Shown here: positions 23,771-34,835 of the stretch, piece after piece
Position numbering within the stretch: the first letter of the stretch is position 1
Layout of the letters: each line of letters opens with the position of its first letter
Assembly: GCA_950295325.1 (NCBI GenBank)
Contig: OX485803.1
Coordinates: 70,261,554 to 70,325,553, forward strand
DNA length: 64,000 nucleotides
Source of the DNA: Polytrichum commune
Taxonomy: Eukaryota > Streptophyta > Polytrichopsida > Polytrichales > Polytrichaceae
Direction: 5' to 3'
Notes under the pieces: model-generated
The model's database searches: none
What the model was told of the DNA's origin: nothing
What the model saw: only the letters and a program-made list of their open reading frames with translations
Translations under genes and position numbers: made by a program

Positions 23771-25300
23771 CGGAACTTCGTCAAGGGGGCGGGTTAATTA
23801 CTTGGAGGAATTTGTTCATTGAGGATATTCTCGCATACCTTGAAATTTGCAGACATGCCCACAGTGCAAGAAATAGGAGCTTCATGGCCGACCGAGTATG
23901 CATATAAAAATCATATTAATACATCCATAGAAAGGGTGAGAATGTTGCTATATATATAAGGGGCGAGATGAGATACTACGAACCATGGAGGGGCTTTCCA
24001 AAGGTACCTTCACTTGTGGATGAACTCTAGATTCTTAAGTCTCCGTTCACACTAGAGTGTGAGTTGAGGACTCATACATGCAATTTTAGGGAGTTTGATG
24101 CTTGGTTTTGACAAGCTTTCATCCAAAGCTCCACCCCATTGAGAGCTTGACCATTCCTCAAGCTCTTACTCATTTCAAGAGTAAGTGTAAAGAGGTCATG
24201 CTCATATTGAATTATCAAAGGAGGGCCTTGGGGGGGCGGGTTGTGTGTGTGGGGTGACATTAAATAAAGGAGCATTCATTATTTTAAAGCTAAATAAAGC
24301 TTGAAAGTCCATTGGGTTTGGGATCCACAAAATGAGAGATTGAACTATTGACATTCATAGGCAATTTCCACCATGGCTTTGAGTAGCCCAACATGATATT
24401 CAATCATGCTTGTTCATGTCCTTGGTTATTCAAACATATGTGAATTTTTTTTGAAGTTTTGCTAGTGCAAGATGATAAACTTGTTGTCAAGCTTGTTCAA
24501 TCCATGCTTTTTTTTTCAAAAAAAAAAACACAACAACAACACATGAGAAAGCTCAAGATTTTTGAGTAAGTGTGAGTTTGTCATGGACGTTTTGCATAGG
24601 ATCCATCAAGGTGCCACCTAAGAGTGGTGAAAAGTTCAAGCTATTGGGTTGAACGCTCAAGATGGAGAAGTAGAGTTTAAGGAAGAGGCTCCCTCCAAGC
24701 AATGAGAAAATTGCTTGTTTCTTCAAGCTCTTCACATTCGAGTTCGCAACCTCTACAAGTTAGCAAAGTTTTTGTTAAAAGGTCATGAACGATCACAACT
24801 ATCTGGTGTTTGGAGGTGCATCTTGTCTTTTGTGTGTAAGCCTGAATCTCTTCGATTCCAACAAGTGACTTTGGACATAGAGTCCATGCAAGCCCCACCA
24901 ACCTCATGACTCCCAAAGAAGTTCCCAAGCTCATTTACATGTCCCCCCAAAGGGAAAACAATCAAACTCATGATCAAAATCCCGGGAGGCCCGTCACAGG
25001 AAGAAACACTCTTTGAACCTAAGTTTATTGTAAGACCTTCATGATGATTTTATATTATATTTCAAACTTTATCTATCATGTTAAGAACGTCTTTGGAGAG
25101 AGAGAGAGAGAGAGAATTATTGCATGCGAATGTACAACTTAAAAAGTGGACCCCTATAAGTTCGTGACTTATTCATCTCAAATGACTTGGACTAGACTAA
25201 TTCTGGTAAAGTAACCTCCGGTTTGCACATTGTTTCATGCGATTTCACATTGGATGAATGCGAGGTACGCTCGGGTGCGATAAAATCCCTCTCCCGGCAA
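23771..25300. other. Intergenic, no gene recognised
   Basis: No protein family recognised. The opposing frames around 24677-24977 have no motif. A short (GA)n tract lies at about 25096-25115 and an A run near 24519. Confidence 0.5.
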
Positions 25301-25526
25301 CACTACACCAAATATCGTATTTAGTGTGACTTACTATTTGGATTTACATGGTGCTCGATCTATATACTATTGGAATTGATTTTTGCCAAGTAAAGTTATC
25401 AATGTCCTATAATGTCCTATAATGTCCAAACTAGCAATTTAACATTTGTTGGTAAAACATGAGACGTATATAGCATGGCGTCATTCCAAATAGTAAGTCA
25501 CACTAAATATCATATTTAGTGTAGTG
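25301..25526. mobile_element. CACTA-like miniature element, 226 bp
   Basis: Almost perfect 42-bp inverted arms begin CACTACACCAAATATCGTAT (left) and end ATATTTAGTGTAGTG (right), enclosing about 140 bp of AT-rich sequence. Terminal CACTA with a subterminal palindrome (ACTAAATA-TATTTAGT) suggests a non-autonomous member of the CACTA (En/Spm) superfamily. The flanking triplets are CAA and GAA, so a 3-bp duplication is only approximate. A related element lies at 37464-37789 and a single arm near 51541-51570. Confidence 0.75.
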
Positions 25527-26219
25527 GAAAGGGGGGTGAAGATGCATGAGAGGGTTGTTGTGCAACTGGGGATGGCTGATTAGAGGGCCAATGGGTGGAG
25601 CTAAATTAGGGTTGGGCAGTGAGCCCTTTGGCGACACCTAGCCTTCCCTTAATACTGCACGAGGATACATTTTAGTAAGTGGACTTATGGGTGTGTGCAA
25701 CTTGGGAAGGGGCAGGTGGGGAAGGGCTAACTTAGTGGGACCGCTACATTAGTGGCGATTGCAGTGGAGCTAAGCAAGTGAAGGGGGTAAAACCACTTAA
25801 CTAAGTTAGGAACCGACAGGCTTTGGATTTCTCAGCCTTCCTAGAGTAGTTGGCACCTACACTATGTATATGTAATAAGGCACACTAGCTACACTAAATA
25901 TTATCACCATACCATTATTCAGCTGAGTTTCTACGTTGGGTGGGGCTGGGAATAGGCCACTTTCTACTTGGAATTATGCTTTGTTTTTGTTTTTTATAAT
26001 AGAGCTTTGCACTTGCAAATTCGTGCTGAAATTTTCAGGGGAAGTAGTGTGATGATATTGTTGGAATGGAATGGTTAATATCAGTTGAACAATGTTGTGG
26101 TTCTATATGTCTTGTTCAATAGAGTTATTTATAAAGTAAAGCATGTGAAACCATGGGTTTATGAGAATTAACACAAACTCACCCAAATGCTTAAATTAAC
26201 ATACTTGAAAAGTGGTAGT
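25527..26219. other. Intergenic, no gene recognised
   Basis: Nothing recognised on either strand. Confidence 0.5.
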
Positions 26220-26505
26220 GGACTATTAAAGACCGATTTTTTAGCTTGTTCTACTAGGATGGATAGGCCAAGCTAGCCTTGTGTAGACAAATTCGGGGTT
26301 TAGAACAACAGATCCCATGCGCATACCCTATTCTAGATCTTAAATTTCTCTCAAAGCTTGAGAGGTGGAAAGAGGAGGTCCCAAAAGTTTCACTCGTCTT
26401 TCAAAAAAGACTCCAATACATGACAAGCTCACGAGCTCTTATTAGAAAAGCTTTATTAAAGAAGGATCAAACCCATGGTTTCGTCTCTCTTTGAGGGACT
26501 TGACG
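26220..26505. repeat. Dispersed repeat, partner at 22910-23185
   Basis: Collinear and in the same orientation as 22910-23185 (shared AGGTCCCAAAAGTTTCAC). Just after it, 26530-26770 matches the fragment at about 14850-15100. Confidence 0.65.
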
Positions 26506-27892
26506 GATAACTCCAATATTGATTGTAAACCGCCCATGTAGTGTTATCAATGCTAAATGTTAACCTAACATTGTTTGTCATTCTTTGTAAAACAAATGGG
26601 CATGTAGATTTACAGTGTTGCAAATATTGTCACTTATTAAGTGATATTTCATGCAAATTTCAGCCATCCATGACAATATTTTATTACAAAATTGTTAGGA
26701 CGTAGAATACGCCATTTGTACTTATAAAGTTGGGGGTGACAATACTTGTGAAATTATTCATAAGAAGTGTCATGAGAAAAGTTACCACGGTGACGTAAAC
26801 TACCATGTGACTCTAAATACAATTTTGAGTGTACTTATCAATCTTATTGTATATCCATTGATGGGTCAACAAATGGTGTGGGAAGGGCTGGTCGAAGCAT
26901 CAAAGAAGCCTATTACCATGCTAGTCAGGTCAACCTCACTAGCTTACTCGCTAAAGTGGTATAATATTCCTGCATACAAACATGAGTATAAGGTTATGTA
27001 CATACAAACTATTAGGTTGCTTTTGCAAATACGTTGCCTCTTAACCCATGCAACTTACCTTGGGGCAAATTCTAATAAAAAAAAATGTAACTTTCTTTGT
27101 TCATCCATACATCAATCACATTACAAAACAATATTGTATTTTAAAATTGCAATAACACATAATTAGTGTGGAACGTGGATAAATTAGGGTGGGGCAAACT
27201 AATTGCACATACAAATGTAGTGGTTACCTTATGCAAATATACATTTTTATCCACTTAACATTTTGGGTAGTCGTTTTTACACACGTGGTTTTTTCATGTT
27301 TTTAAATTTTGATCAATCACTACATGTATACATATCTTGGGCAATTGAACTACGATACTAAGAAATAGTTTCTGAGTCATAATATGCAAATCTAGCACAA
27401 TGATGTCCATGTATTTGTTGAGAAACACAATTTGCATAACGATTGTGTACAAGGCGGTGGTTATCAACGCCATCTATGGGAAGTAATATTTTTGTTTGGA
27501 GTCACAAGGTGCTATAACTTTTGTTGTGACCATCAATTTTATTTAATGAGAAGCATGTTTTAGATAATTCATCCTTGATTGTATATATAAGAACATTTCT
27601 TTGATAAAGGCAACATTTATATGATGATTGCAGCACTATGCAGTTTCAAATAATTATCCAAGTTATTATGAATGACATAGGTGTAGTAGAAAGCCCCCCC
27701 CCCCCCCCAAAAAAAAAACGAGGGAAGAGATTGACAATGTTTTGCAAAAACAAATAGAGGAACTTGCTACAAACATACATGGAATATGCATGTAGTGTGG
27801 ATGGATGAGACAACAATTCCCATAGATTCCCTTTCCCCTAGAGGATAAAGTCCACTCTAGTTCAATCCAACCATATATTACTTATTTAGATA
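26506..27892. other. Intergenic, no gene recognised
   Basis: The frame at 26807-27166 (119 codons) has no recognisable motif. A C run of about 16 nt followed by nine A lies near 27693-27717. The left copy of the SINE target duplication, ATTACTTATTTAGATA, is at 27877-27892. Confidence 0.5.
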
Positions 27893-28248
27893 GAAACTCC
27901 GGTCCCTTTCAAGGGGTCAGCGTGAATAAAGTGTCCGTTCGTAATGTCAATGACCCGATGCCCACCGGACAAGGGGACATTGGGGCAATACTACTCTCCC
28001 CTTTCGAGGATGGGCACTATAGTGACACACCATACTAGTTCCTAGATAGCCACTAGTGCCTTGAAGATACCGGACATGGTATCCCCCCAAAGGGCTTTGA
28101 GGTACCCATGCAACAAGGTCCAAGGACCCCCCACCATAGTTGGGTGGACTAAGGTGGTGAGCACCACGCCGGCATGGAGAATAGAACCCACAACCTCCTC
28201 AGTGGGGGTCATGAGCCCTAACCACCAAGCCAAGGCCCGTGGTGCCTT
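27893..28248 (-). mobile_element. tRNA-derived SINE with 16-bp target duplication
   Basis: Read on the minus strand, the element starts near 28248 with AAGGCACCACGGGCC. It then has a pol III A-box-like word TGGCTTGGTGGTTAGGGC (about 28218-28236) and a B-box-like word GGTTGTGGGTTCTATTCTCC (about 28176-28195), with tRNA-like spacing. The 16-mer ATTACTTATTTAGATA occurs exactly at 27877-27892 and 28249-28264 and brackets the element, the signature of LINE-mediated insertion. Length is about 356 bp, with a tRNA-related head and an unrelated body. There is no long A tail; the 3' end reads GGAGTTTC before the duplication. The perfect duplication implies a fairly recent insertion. The opposing ORFs here are not genes. 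Confidence 0.85.
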
Positions 28249-28264
28249 ATTACTTATTTAGATA

Positions 28265-28930
28265 CTAACTCGGAGGTAAGGTGGTAGATAGAGCCCGAGC
28301 CAAATGCTCTCCCCAAGGGTAGACACCGAGGGACGACCTTTGTTCATGGAACACCATGGGAGAGGACCTTTTTGAGTATAAATCACTTGCAACTGACAAT
28401 TTTGTACTACAAATGACCAACCAAGAGAACTTTAACATGTTATAACGGACTCGCATATAATGCCAAGAGGGAATTATTGCATACGAACATGCTTTTCATC
28501 CATCTAACATAAAATCCTATAGATTTATGGCCGACTCATCTCCACAAACTTCAACTAAACTACTTTGGAAACACTCGTTAAACACTCGTTAAAAAAAAAC
28601 CTCTAGATTGTATGCTACTACAAGATTTTTATGTTGGATTATTGGGATATACTCTTGTTTGTGATAATTCCCTCTCTTTGCTTCTCATGAAGGTGCAAAA
28701 ATATGAAGAGGGGCTTCACACTTGCTTACTTATGTAAAGCCCTGCCACAAAATTCTATTCGGAATTAGCAAGCTCCTTACATGCCCGCTAGGGATGATGT
28801 CAAGGCTTTATGTGCAACACCATCAAAACCGTCCATTGCCTCTTGAATATAGTAATAAAATTTACAAAATATGCCAACCATTGGTCTCCCACCCTTATAT
28901 GGGCCCTTATTCACAAAAGGCCCCATCCCT
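28265..28930. other. Intergenic, no gene recognised
   Basis: No gene recognised; the last part leads into the tandem array that follows. Confidence 0.5.
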
Positions 28931-30170
28931 AGGGCCTCACCTTTTATGTCAAGTCTTGGTCTTACTTTCACTTTGCTTATCTAGGGCACCTCACAATACA
29001 TAATCTCCATCTGGCTTTCCTAGAGAACATTATTTTTTTCTCAAAACTCATGCTCACCGCTGAATTGTGTGGAAAGTCTTGCCACCATAGCCTTCAAGGA
29101 TGCGTACAAGGTCGTGTTGCCCTGGATATTTCATAAAACATGACCATGTCTTTATGTGTGGCGAGGCTTAAGAGACAATGCATTATCCAGATGTGAGGCC
29201 TCACTCAGGCTCCCACCATTGGGTGCTCCTTGTTTATGATAATGCTTTGTCTCTCGGGCCTCACTTATTACATATGACATGGTCTTATTTTTGTTTTTGT
29301 TTTTATAGGACATCTCACTTTACAAAATCTACCTCCAACTCTCCCAGAGGACATTATGTTTTCCCACAACTCCCACTCACCATGGAAGGTCTTGTTGCCG
29401 TCACCTTCAAGGATGTGAAGACTTCCAAAAAACATGACCATACATTTACGTGTAGTAAAGCCCTTGAGACAATACATCGTTGGAAATATGGTCCCCTACA
29501 TGCTTGGGCTCTTGCCCTTAGGCGTTCCTTATTTCCCGATGATGCCTTGTCTCTCTGGCCTCACTTACTACATACGACATGGTTTTATTTTTCAATTTAT
29601 TTATTTATTTTATTTTTATAGGATATCTCACTTTACAAAATCTCCTTCCGATTTTCCCAGAGGACATTATGTTTTCCCACAACTCTCGCTCACCATGGAA
29701 GGCCTTGTTACCGCCGCCTCCAAGGACGTGAAAGCTTCCAAAAAATAGGGCCATGCATTTACGTGCGGTAAGGCCCTTGAGACAAGACATCATTGGAAAC
29801 AAGGTCCCCTGCCTACTCGGGCTCTTGCCCTTATGGGGTCCTTATTTCCGATAATGCCTTGTCTCTCAGGCCTCACTTATTACATACAACATGGTTTTAT
29901 TTTTCGTTCTGTTTTAATAAGACATCTCACTTTACATAAGAGGACATTGTGTTTTCCCATAACTCCTGCTAACCATGGAAAGCCTTGTTACCGCCACGTT
30001 CAAGGACGTGAAAGCTTCCACAGAATATGACCATGCATTTACGCGCAGTAAGACTCTTGAAACAAGACACACATCATTGGAAACAAGGTCCCTTGCCTGG
30101 TTGGGCTGTTGCCCTTAGGAGAGTCCCCTCATGGTCCGATAACGCCTTGTCTCTCGGGCCTCACGTATCA
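28931..30170. repeat. ~300-bp tandem repeat array, about four copies
   Basis: The marker CTCTCGGGCCTCACTTATTA recurs at 29251, 29551 (variant), 29862 (variant) and 30151, with unit lengths of about 300, 311 and 289 bp. A more diverged first unit runs from about 28931 to 29250. Each unit contains in order ACATCTCACTTTACA, AGAGGACATT(A/G)TGTTTTCCC, ACCATGGAAGG, TTCAAGGA(T/C)GTGAA, TGACCAT(A/G)CATTTACG and CTTGAGACAA. The frame at 29178-29621 (147 codons) simply traverses the array. Variable units argue for an older array. The function, if any, is unknown. Confidence 0.85.
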
Positions 30171-30312
30171 ATAAGTTACACTACATAAGTTGGCCGGGGG
30201 GGGGGGGGTAAAGAGGGAAGGCGGGTGGTCCACAAAAGGGTAAGCAGGCGGTAAGTTAGTTAAATGGATGCCGTAGCTTAAACAGAAGTTAAGAACATGA
30301 AGATAGTGTGAG

Positions 30313-30848
30313 GTGGTCTACTTAACAAGACGACGACGGAGCCAGGGCTCAATCATTCACGGAGGCGGGGAACGCGGGAGGTGGCGACCTACTTACTCGC
30401 TCCTGCAAGCCTGCCTGCTCCGTTGCCAGCCCCAGCAGCCTCCCCTCCTGCTCCCTCCCTCGCTCGCGCGCTCGCTCTCCCTCTCTCTCTCTCTGTCTCT
30501 CTCTCGCGCTCTCTCTGCCCTTCACTCCATTCTGGCTAGGTCTTCCGTCATCCCATCTCACCACCCTCCATTCCATTCCATTCTATTCCATTCCCATCCA
30601 TCCCCAATCCCCTCTCCTCTTACCCCAGCTGTAAGCGCGCATTCCGTGCGCACCATTATTTGCCACCATTACCGCACCACACCACACGCAGATCTACACC
30701 CATCACCACCATCACCTCCCAGCATCAGCAACAGGGAAACGCGCTCTCCGCCACTGCTCACTGCGCTAAGCTGCGGTGGTGCGCGCGCCTCCAGGAGCAG
30801 CAGGAGGCGAACGGAGCGGGATAGATCTGGGGAGGTGCGATCGACTCA
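30313..30848 (+). promoter_or_regulatory. Probable promoter and first leader exon of the epimerase gene
   Basis: This GC-richer stretch contains a strong pyrimidine tract (CTCTCTCTCTCTGTCTCTCT, about 30460-30520), as often seen near plant transcription starts. It ends near good 5' splice donors: CTCA|GTGAGT with intron start at 30849, or CATAT|GTGAGC at 30910. After that the DNA becomes T/G-rich and intron-like up to the acceptor CTGTGCAG at 33216, just before the epimerase start codon. I infer a 5' leader exon followed by an intron of about 2.3-2.4 kb. The 179-codon frame here is compositional. Confidence 0.5.
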
Positions 30849-33216
30849 GTGAGTGGACTCATCGCCGGCTTTTTGGAGCTGCGGAATCTGTCTCTGTCGG
30901 TGGTCATATGTGAGCTCTCTTTTTCCATTTTTGCGCTCTTGTGTGCGCGCTGGATTTTTATTGGGGCGTGTTTGTTTGTGTGTGTGTTGTAGGTGTTTTT
31001 ATTTTTGTTGTTTTTGTGTTTGTGTTTTTGTTTCTCGTTTTTGTTTTGGGGGAGGGGACGGGAGGTGAGGTGTGGTGTGGAGAGATGGTTTGGGATTGTG
31101 TGGACTTTTTCGAGGAGGAATCTCTTTGGATGGGATGGTTAATTTTTTTGGGGAGGGGGATATGTAGGGTGGTTTTTTATTTTTATTTTTTGGGTGTAAT
31201 GAGTGGTTGCATCGGTGACTTCCTACAAAGTGGAGATCTGAGTGGAGGGAGGAATCTGTGGGTGGCATGCTCTTGTGCAAACTCTGGGATCACGCTTTAT
31301 TGCAAAGGTGGTGATTGTGGATGAGTAAGATTGGAATTTGTTTTTGGTTTTTGGCCACTAGGTTTTTCGGTTTTGGGACATTCCGCTGTGGCGGGTAGAG
31401 TGTGTGGTGGTTTATGTTTATGTAGTTGCATTGTCTCCGATGTCGCCAGATTCGTGATGATCTGCGAGGATGGAGAATGTTTGTAGTAGTTTTAAAATGC
31501 ATTTTCGTGGAATGCGGCGAGCATGTGCTCACCGTGTGTGGTAAAAATGTCTTTCACGTCCTTCCTGTTCTGGATCTGGAAGCCATTCACCTTGTTGTGA
31601 TCCATTTTTTTGCCTTGGCCTATGTACCTTAGCCTACAGTAAGTCGACATTCTACATTCTGCACGTCCTCATTCGACGTGCCGGCATCCAAAGTCGCTCG
31701 AATGCAGTGATGGATGTGCTTCTTTGAGTGTTCCGTGGGAGAACCCTCCCAGCTAGTCTGATTTCTGAAGAGATCCGTTTTTCGGCACTTGTCATTCCCT
31801 AGATCAACCATAGTTTCTGTACGATATCCTCCTTTTGGTGGTGTTAGAGTGGTAATTGGTGCCCATTTACTTACGAGTTGAGTCCGTACGTTCTACGTTG
31901 TCGGCTGTTTGCGTGCCATTGAGTGTATGTTGCCGTCGAAGAGTTCTTATGGATTTAAACGTGGGAGTGGACTGTCGGTTATTTTGTGGTTTCATCATTT
32001 GAGGACCAGCAGGGTTATATACAGATGACCTTATAACCTAGTTGAGGAGGTCTGTGCCATGAATCCATAATTAATGCGACTCAATGAAATTCTTGGTACA
32101 TGTGGCTACATTTCGCACATGCGTGTTGTTGACAGCAGGGTGTGCCATGTGCAGACTCTACTTTCATCAAAATGGATTGCGATGAATCTTGTTGATTTTA
32201 AATATCTCGTTCAAGAGCGCAATCCTGCGCTCCGTCAATCCAAGAGATCAGGTTGGTCTCAAAACTCGACGTGATCTCATTCTCGGTAGGTAATCTTCTG
32301 TGAAAGTTGTGTGCGTAGTGACTTTATTGGAATTCAAGTTATTACAATCACATACCCAGGCAGTGATGCTGTGCTGGAAAGTCTGTTAAAGTTCGTTATA
32401 GTTACAGGCAGTTTTTGTTGGATGGCAGTAGAGAATGTTTCAGCAGAAAATTAGGTTATTTTCTGGTGGCTTTCATTCAGCCGCTTTCACATGATGTTGG
32501 GTTTGGATCTGAAGTAGATGGCCACAGTGGGCCTTGAACACGATCTAACGATGTTGATGCTTTCATTGATTTCGAAGTAATTACATTGGCTTGAGTACAT
32601 TGTAACAACTCATGTGTATTCATAAGCAAGTGATGTAAATGAACTTACCTAATTCAATTTCGTTAGGGTACAACTTGTCCTTTTGAATACCTATTGTTCA
32701 ACCGTTACCCCGTTGTTCATGGATTAGGTCATAAGAAGGAGGAATTCTGGAAGACCGATTTGAGGTTCACTGCTGGGTGGTGAACCAGGAGGGGAGGGCC
32801 CCAGCTATCTGTGAAAAGCGGGGCGGGGGGCTCCCGATGTACGACTCCCCCACGCAATCCCTACAAAATCCTCTATTGAAAATGTCACCTTCCCTTCAGG
32901 ACAACTTTCCTTCCACACCTGGCAAGGTGCGTACAATCTTGTTCCAAGTTAACCAAATCACCAGATCTTCGAGTGATGAGGTTAAGCGTGATCGTGTGAT
33001 GAGAGGGATGTGAGACCACAAGATTTTTGAACTTATTTCTCATGTGTAGCTATCATTGCTGTCGTTAAATGGCTGAATTGGTGGTGTGGATGGGGCTGAG
33101 GCAGATGTGGCAGTCGTGGTGGCAGGTTTGTGACATGCTCAGTTCACAACGTTGCTTGCATCTTAGAAATGGAAACCTTTGTGCATTGCAATTGAAATTC
33201 CTGTGGGGCTGTGCAG
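30849..33216 (+). other. Probable leader intron of the epimerase gene
   Basis: T-rich, G/T-rich sequence without recognisable coding content. It begins with a GTGAGT donor candidate (30849; alternative 30910) and ends in the acceptor GGGGCTGTGCAG at 33216, only six bases before the ATG at 33223. It encodes nothing I recognise; the frame at 32777-33013 has no motif. Confidence 0.5.
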
Positions 33217-33222
33217 GTTAAA

Positions 33223-34835
33223 ATGGAGAGAAGTAACTACTTCGGCCGAGTTGCGTCAAGATGGCATTCAACAGCCTCAGCAAGGCTTCTATGCTGCTCA
33301 GCGCTTCTACTAACACTGAGCCTTTTCGTATTCCTAGGGATGAGTTCTTCAGGCGTTGGGAATGGCTACATTAGTACAGTGCAGGTATTTAAGCCTAGTC
33401 ACCAGTGGGAGAAGCAGGTTAGGCAGTCTTGCCTCCCTAGCGGTGCCAAGGAGGAAAATGCTCTTGTGGTTTTGGTGACTGGCGCGGCAGGGTTTGTAGG
33501 AACCCATGTATCACTTGCCCTGAAAAAGAGAGGTGATGGTGTTGTGGGGCTTGACAACTTCAATACCTACTATGAGATTTCCTTGAAAAGGGCAAGACAG
33601 GACATGCTTGCAAAGCATGGTGTGTTTGTTGTTGAGGGAGACATCAATGACAAAGTACTCCTTGAAAGTCTTTTTGATCTAGTAGGGTTCACACATGTGA
33701 TGCATTTGGCTGCGCAAGCTGGTGTGCGGTATGCCATGCAGAATCCTGGTTCATATATCCATAGTAATATAGCAGGGTTGGTAAACATCTTTGAGGTTTG
33801 CAAGGCCGCCAATCCTCAGCCATCTATCGTATGGGCTTCATCCAGCTCTGTGTATGGGTTGAATACCAAGGTATGCCACTTTACCCCAGTCTATTATAGT
33901 TGTGGATCAGAAGATACTTAAAAAACTCATTGCCACAGTTATGAGAATCGATGTTGTAGATACCATTGAGTGATAGGTATATGGATTGTTTTTGATGGTG
34001 TCCCAATAGCTTTTCTATAACTAAATTATGTGATATTTGTACATGCAATTATGTTTCTTGGCTTGGCTAATTTCATGTTGGTGCAAATGCTACTCGGCAC
34101 TGTCCCATGTTGATTAGTGTCTTTTTTTTTGTCCTAGATGAGCTTTTGTGGTAGCGGATATATCTCTTAACAAGAGTGTTCTGTGTGCAGGTTCCATTTT
34201 CTGAAAGTGACAGGACTGATAACCCGGCGAGTTTGTATGCTGCAACGAAAAAGGCAGGAGAAGAAATAGCCCACACATACAACCATATCTATGGTCTTTC
34301 CATCACCGGACTTCGTTTCTTCACTGTGTATGGACCTTGGGGTAGACCAGACATGGCTTACTTTTCATTCACCAGGGACATCCTGAAGGGAAAGCCTATC
34401 AGCGTTTACCAGGGGAGTGGAGGCAAGGACCTTGCTCGTGATTTCACATACATTGACGATATTGTGAAGGGATGTCTTGCTTCACTCGACACTGCTGAGA
34501 AGAGCACTGGCAGCGGCGGAAAGAAGAACGGTCCAGCTCAGCTCCGTGTGTTCAACCTTGGAAACACTTCCCCAGTAACAGTGCCGACATTGGTTGATAT
34601 TCTTGAGAAGTATTTGAATGTGAAAGCAAAGAGGGATATCATCAAGATGCCTCGCAATGGTGATGTCCCCTTCACACATGCCAACATCTCCTTCGCCCAG
34701 ACCCAGCTACGCTACAAGCCTGTCACAAATTTGGACACAGGATTGAAGAAGTTTGTGAAGTGGTATTTGAGCTATTATGGCGATAATTCACGCCACAGCA
34801 GGCTTTGGTTAGGTAATCATGAGCAAATTATCTAA
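33223..34835 (+). CDS. GAE: UDP-glucuronate 4-epimerase (two coding exons)
   Basis: This enzyme interconverts UDP-glucuronate and UDP-galacturonate in the Golgi, supplying galacturonate for pectins and other wall glycans. Exon 1 is 33223-33870 and exon 2 is 34191-34835; the intron 33871-34190 (GTATGC...GTGTGCAG, phase 0) falls after SSVYGLNTK. The product is 430 aa, the usual length for plant members. Residues 22-40 form a single membrane anchor after a short basic N-terminus (type II Golgi topology). GAAGFVG at 87-93 is the NAD-binding glycine motif of the extended SDR fold; SSSVYG at 207-212 and Y232-x3-K236 are the catalytic region. GLRFFTVYGPWGRPDM and ARDFTYIDDIVKG are family hallmarks. 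I chose ATG 33223 because the upstream frame begins at a GTG lying across a splice acceptor. GTAATC at 34813 could be a donor giving a different C-terminal tail. Seed-plant homologues I know are intronless in the CDS, so the intron is notable. Confidence 0.95.

Noticed and set aside
28042-28261. Two opposing short frames as genes
   Set aside because: Both fall inside the tRNA-derived SINE.
29178-29621. 147-codon open frame on the plus strand
   Set aside because: It runs through the ~300-bp tandem array and its translation repeats with the array; no domain is recognisable.
28931-30170. Array considered as a CRISPR
   Set aside because: Units are about 300 bp without short repeats and unique spacers, and the context is a plant nuclear genome.
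30313-30852. 179-codon open frame rich in Ser, Leu and Pro
   Set aside because: It is produced by CT-rich and GC-rich promoter-like sequence; the opposite strand is open too. Better explained as the leader region of the epimerase gene.
33211-33222. Upstream extension of the epimerase frame by four codons
   Set aside because: It begins with GTG and lies across a strong splice acceptor (GTGCAG|G); the first ATG is at 33223.
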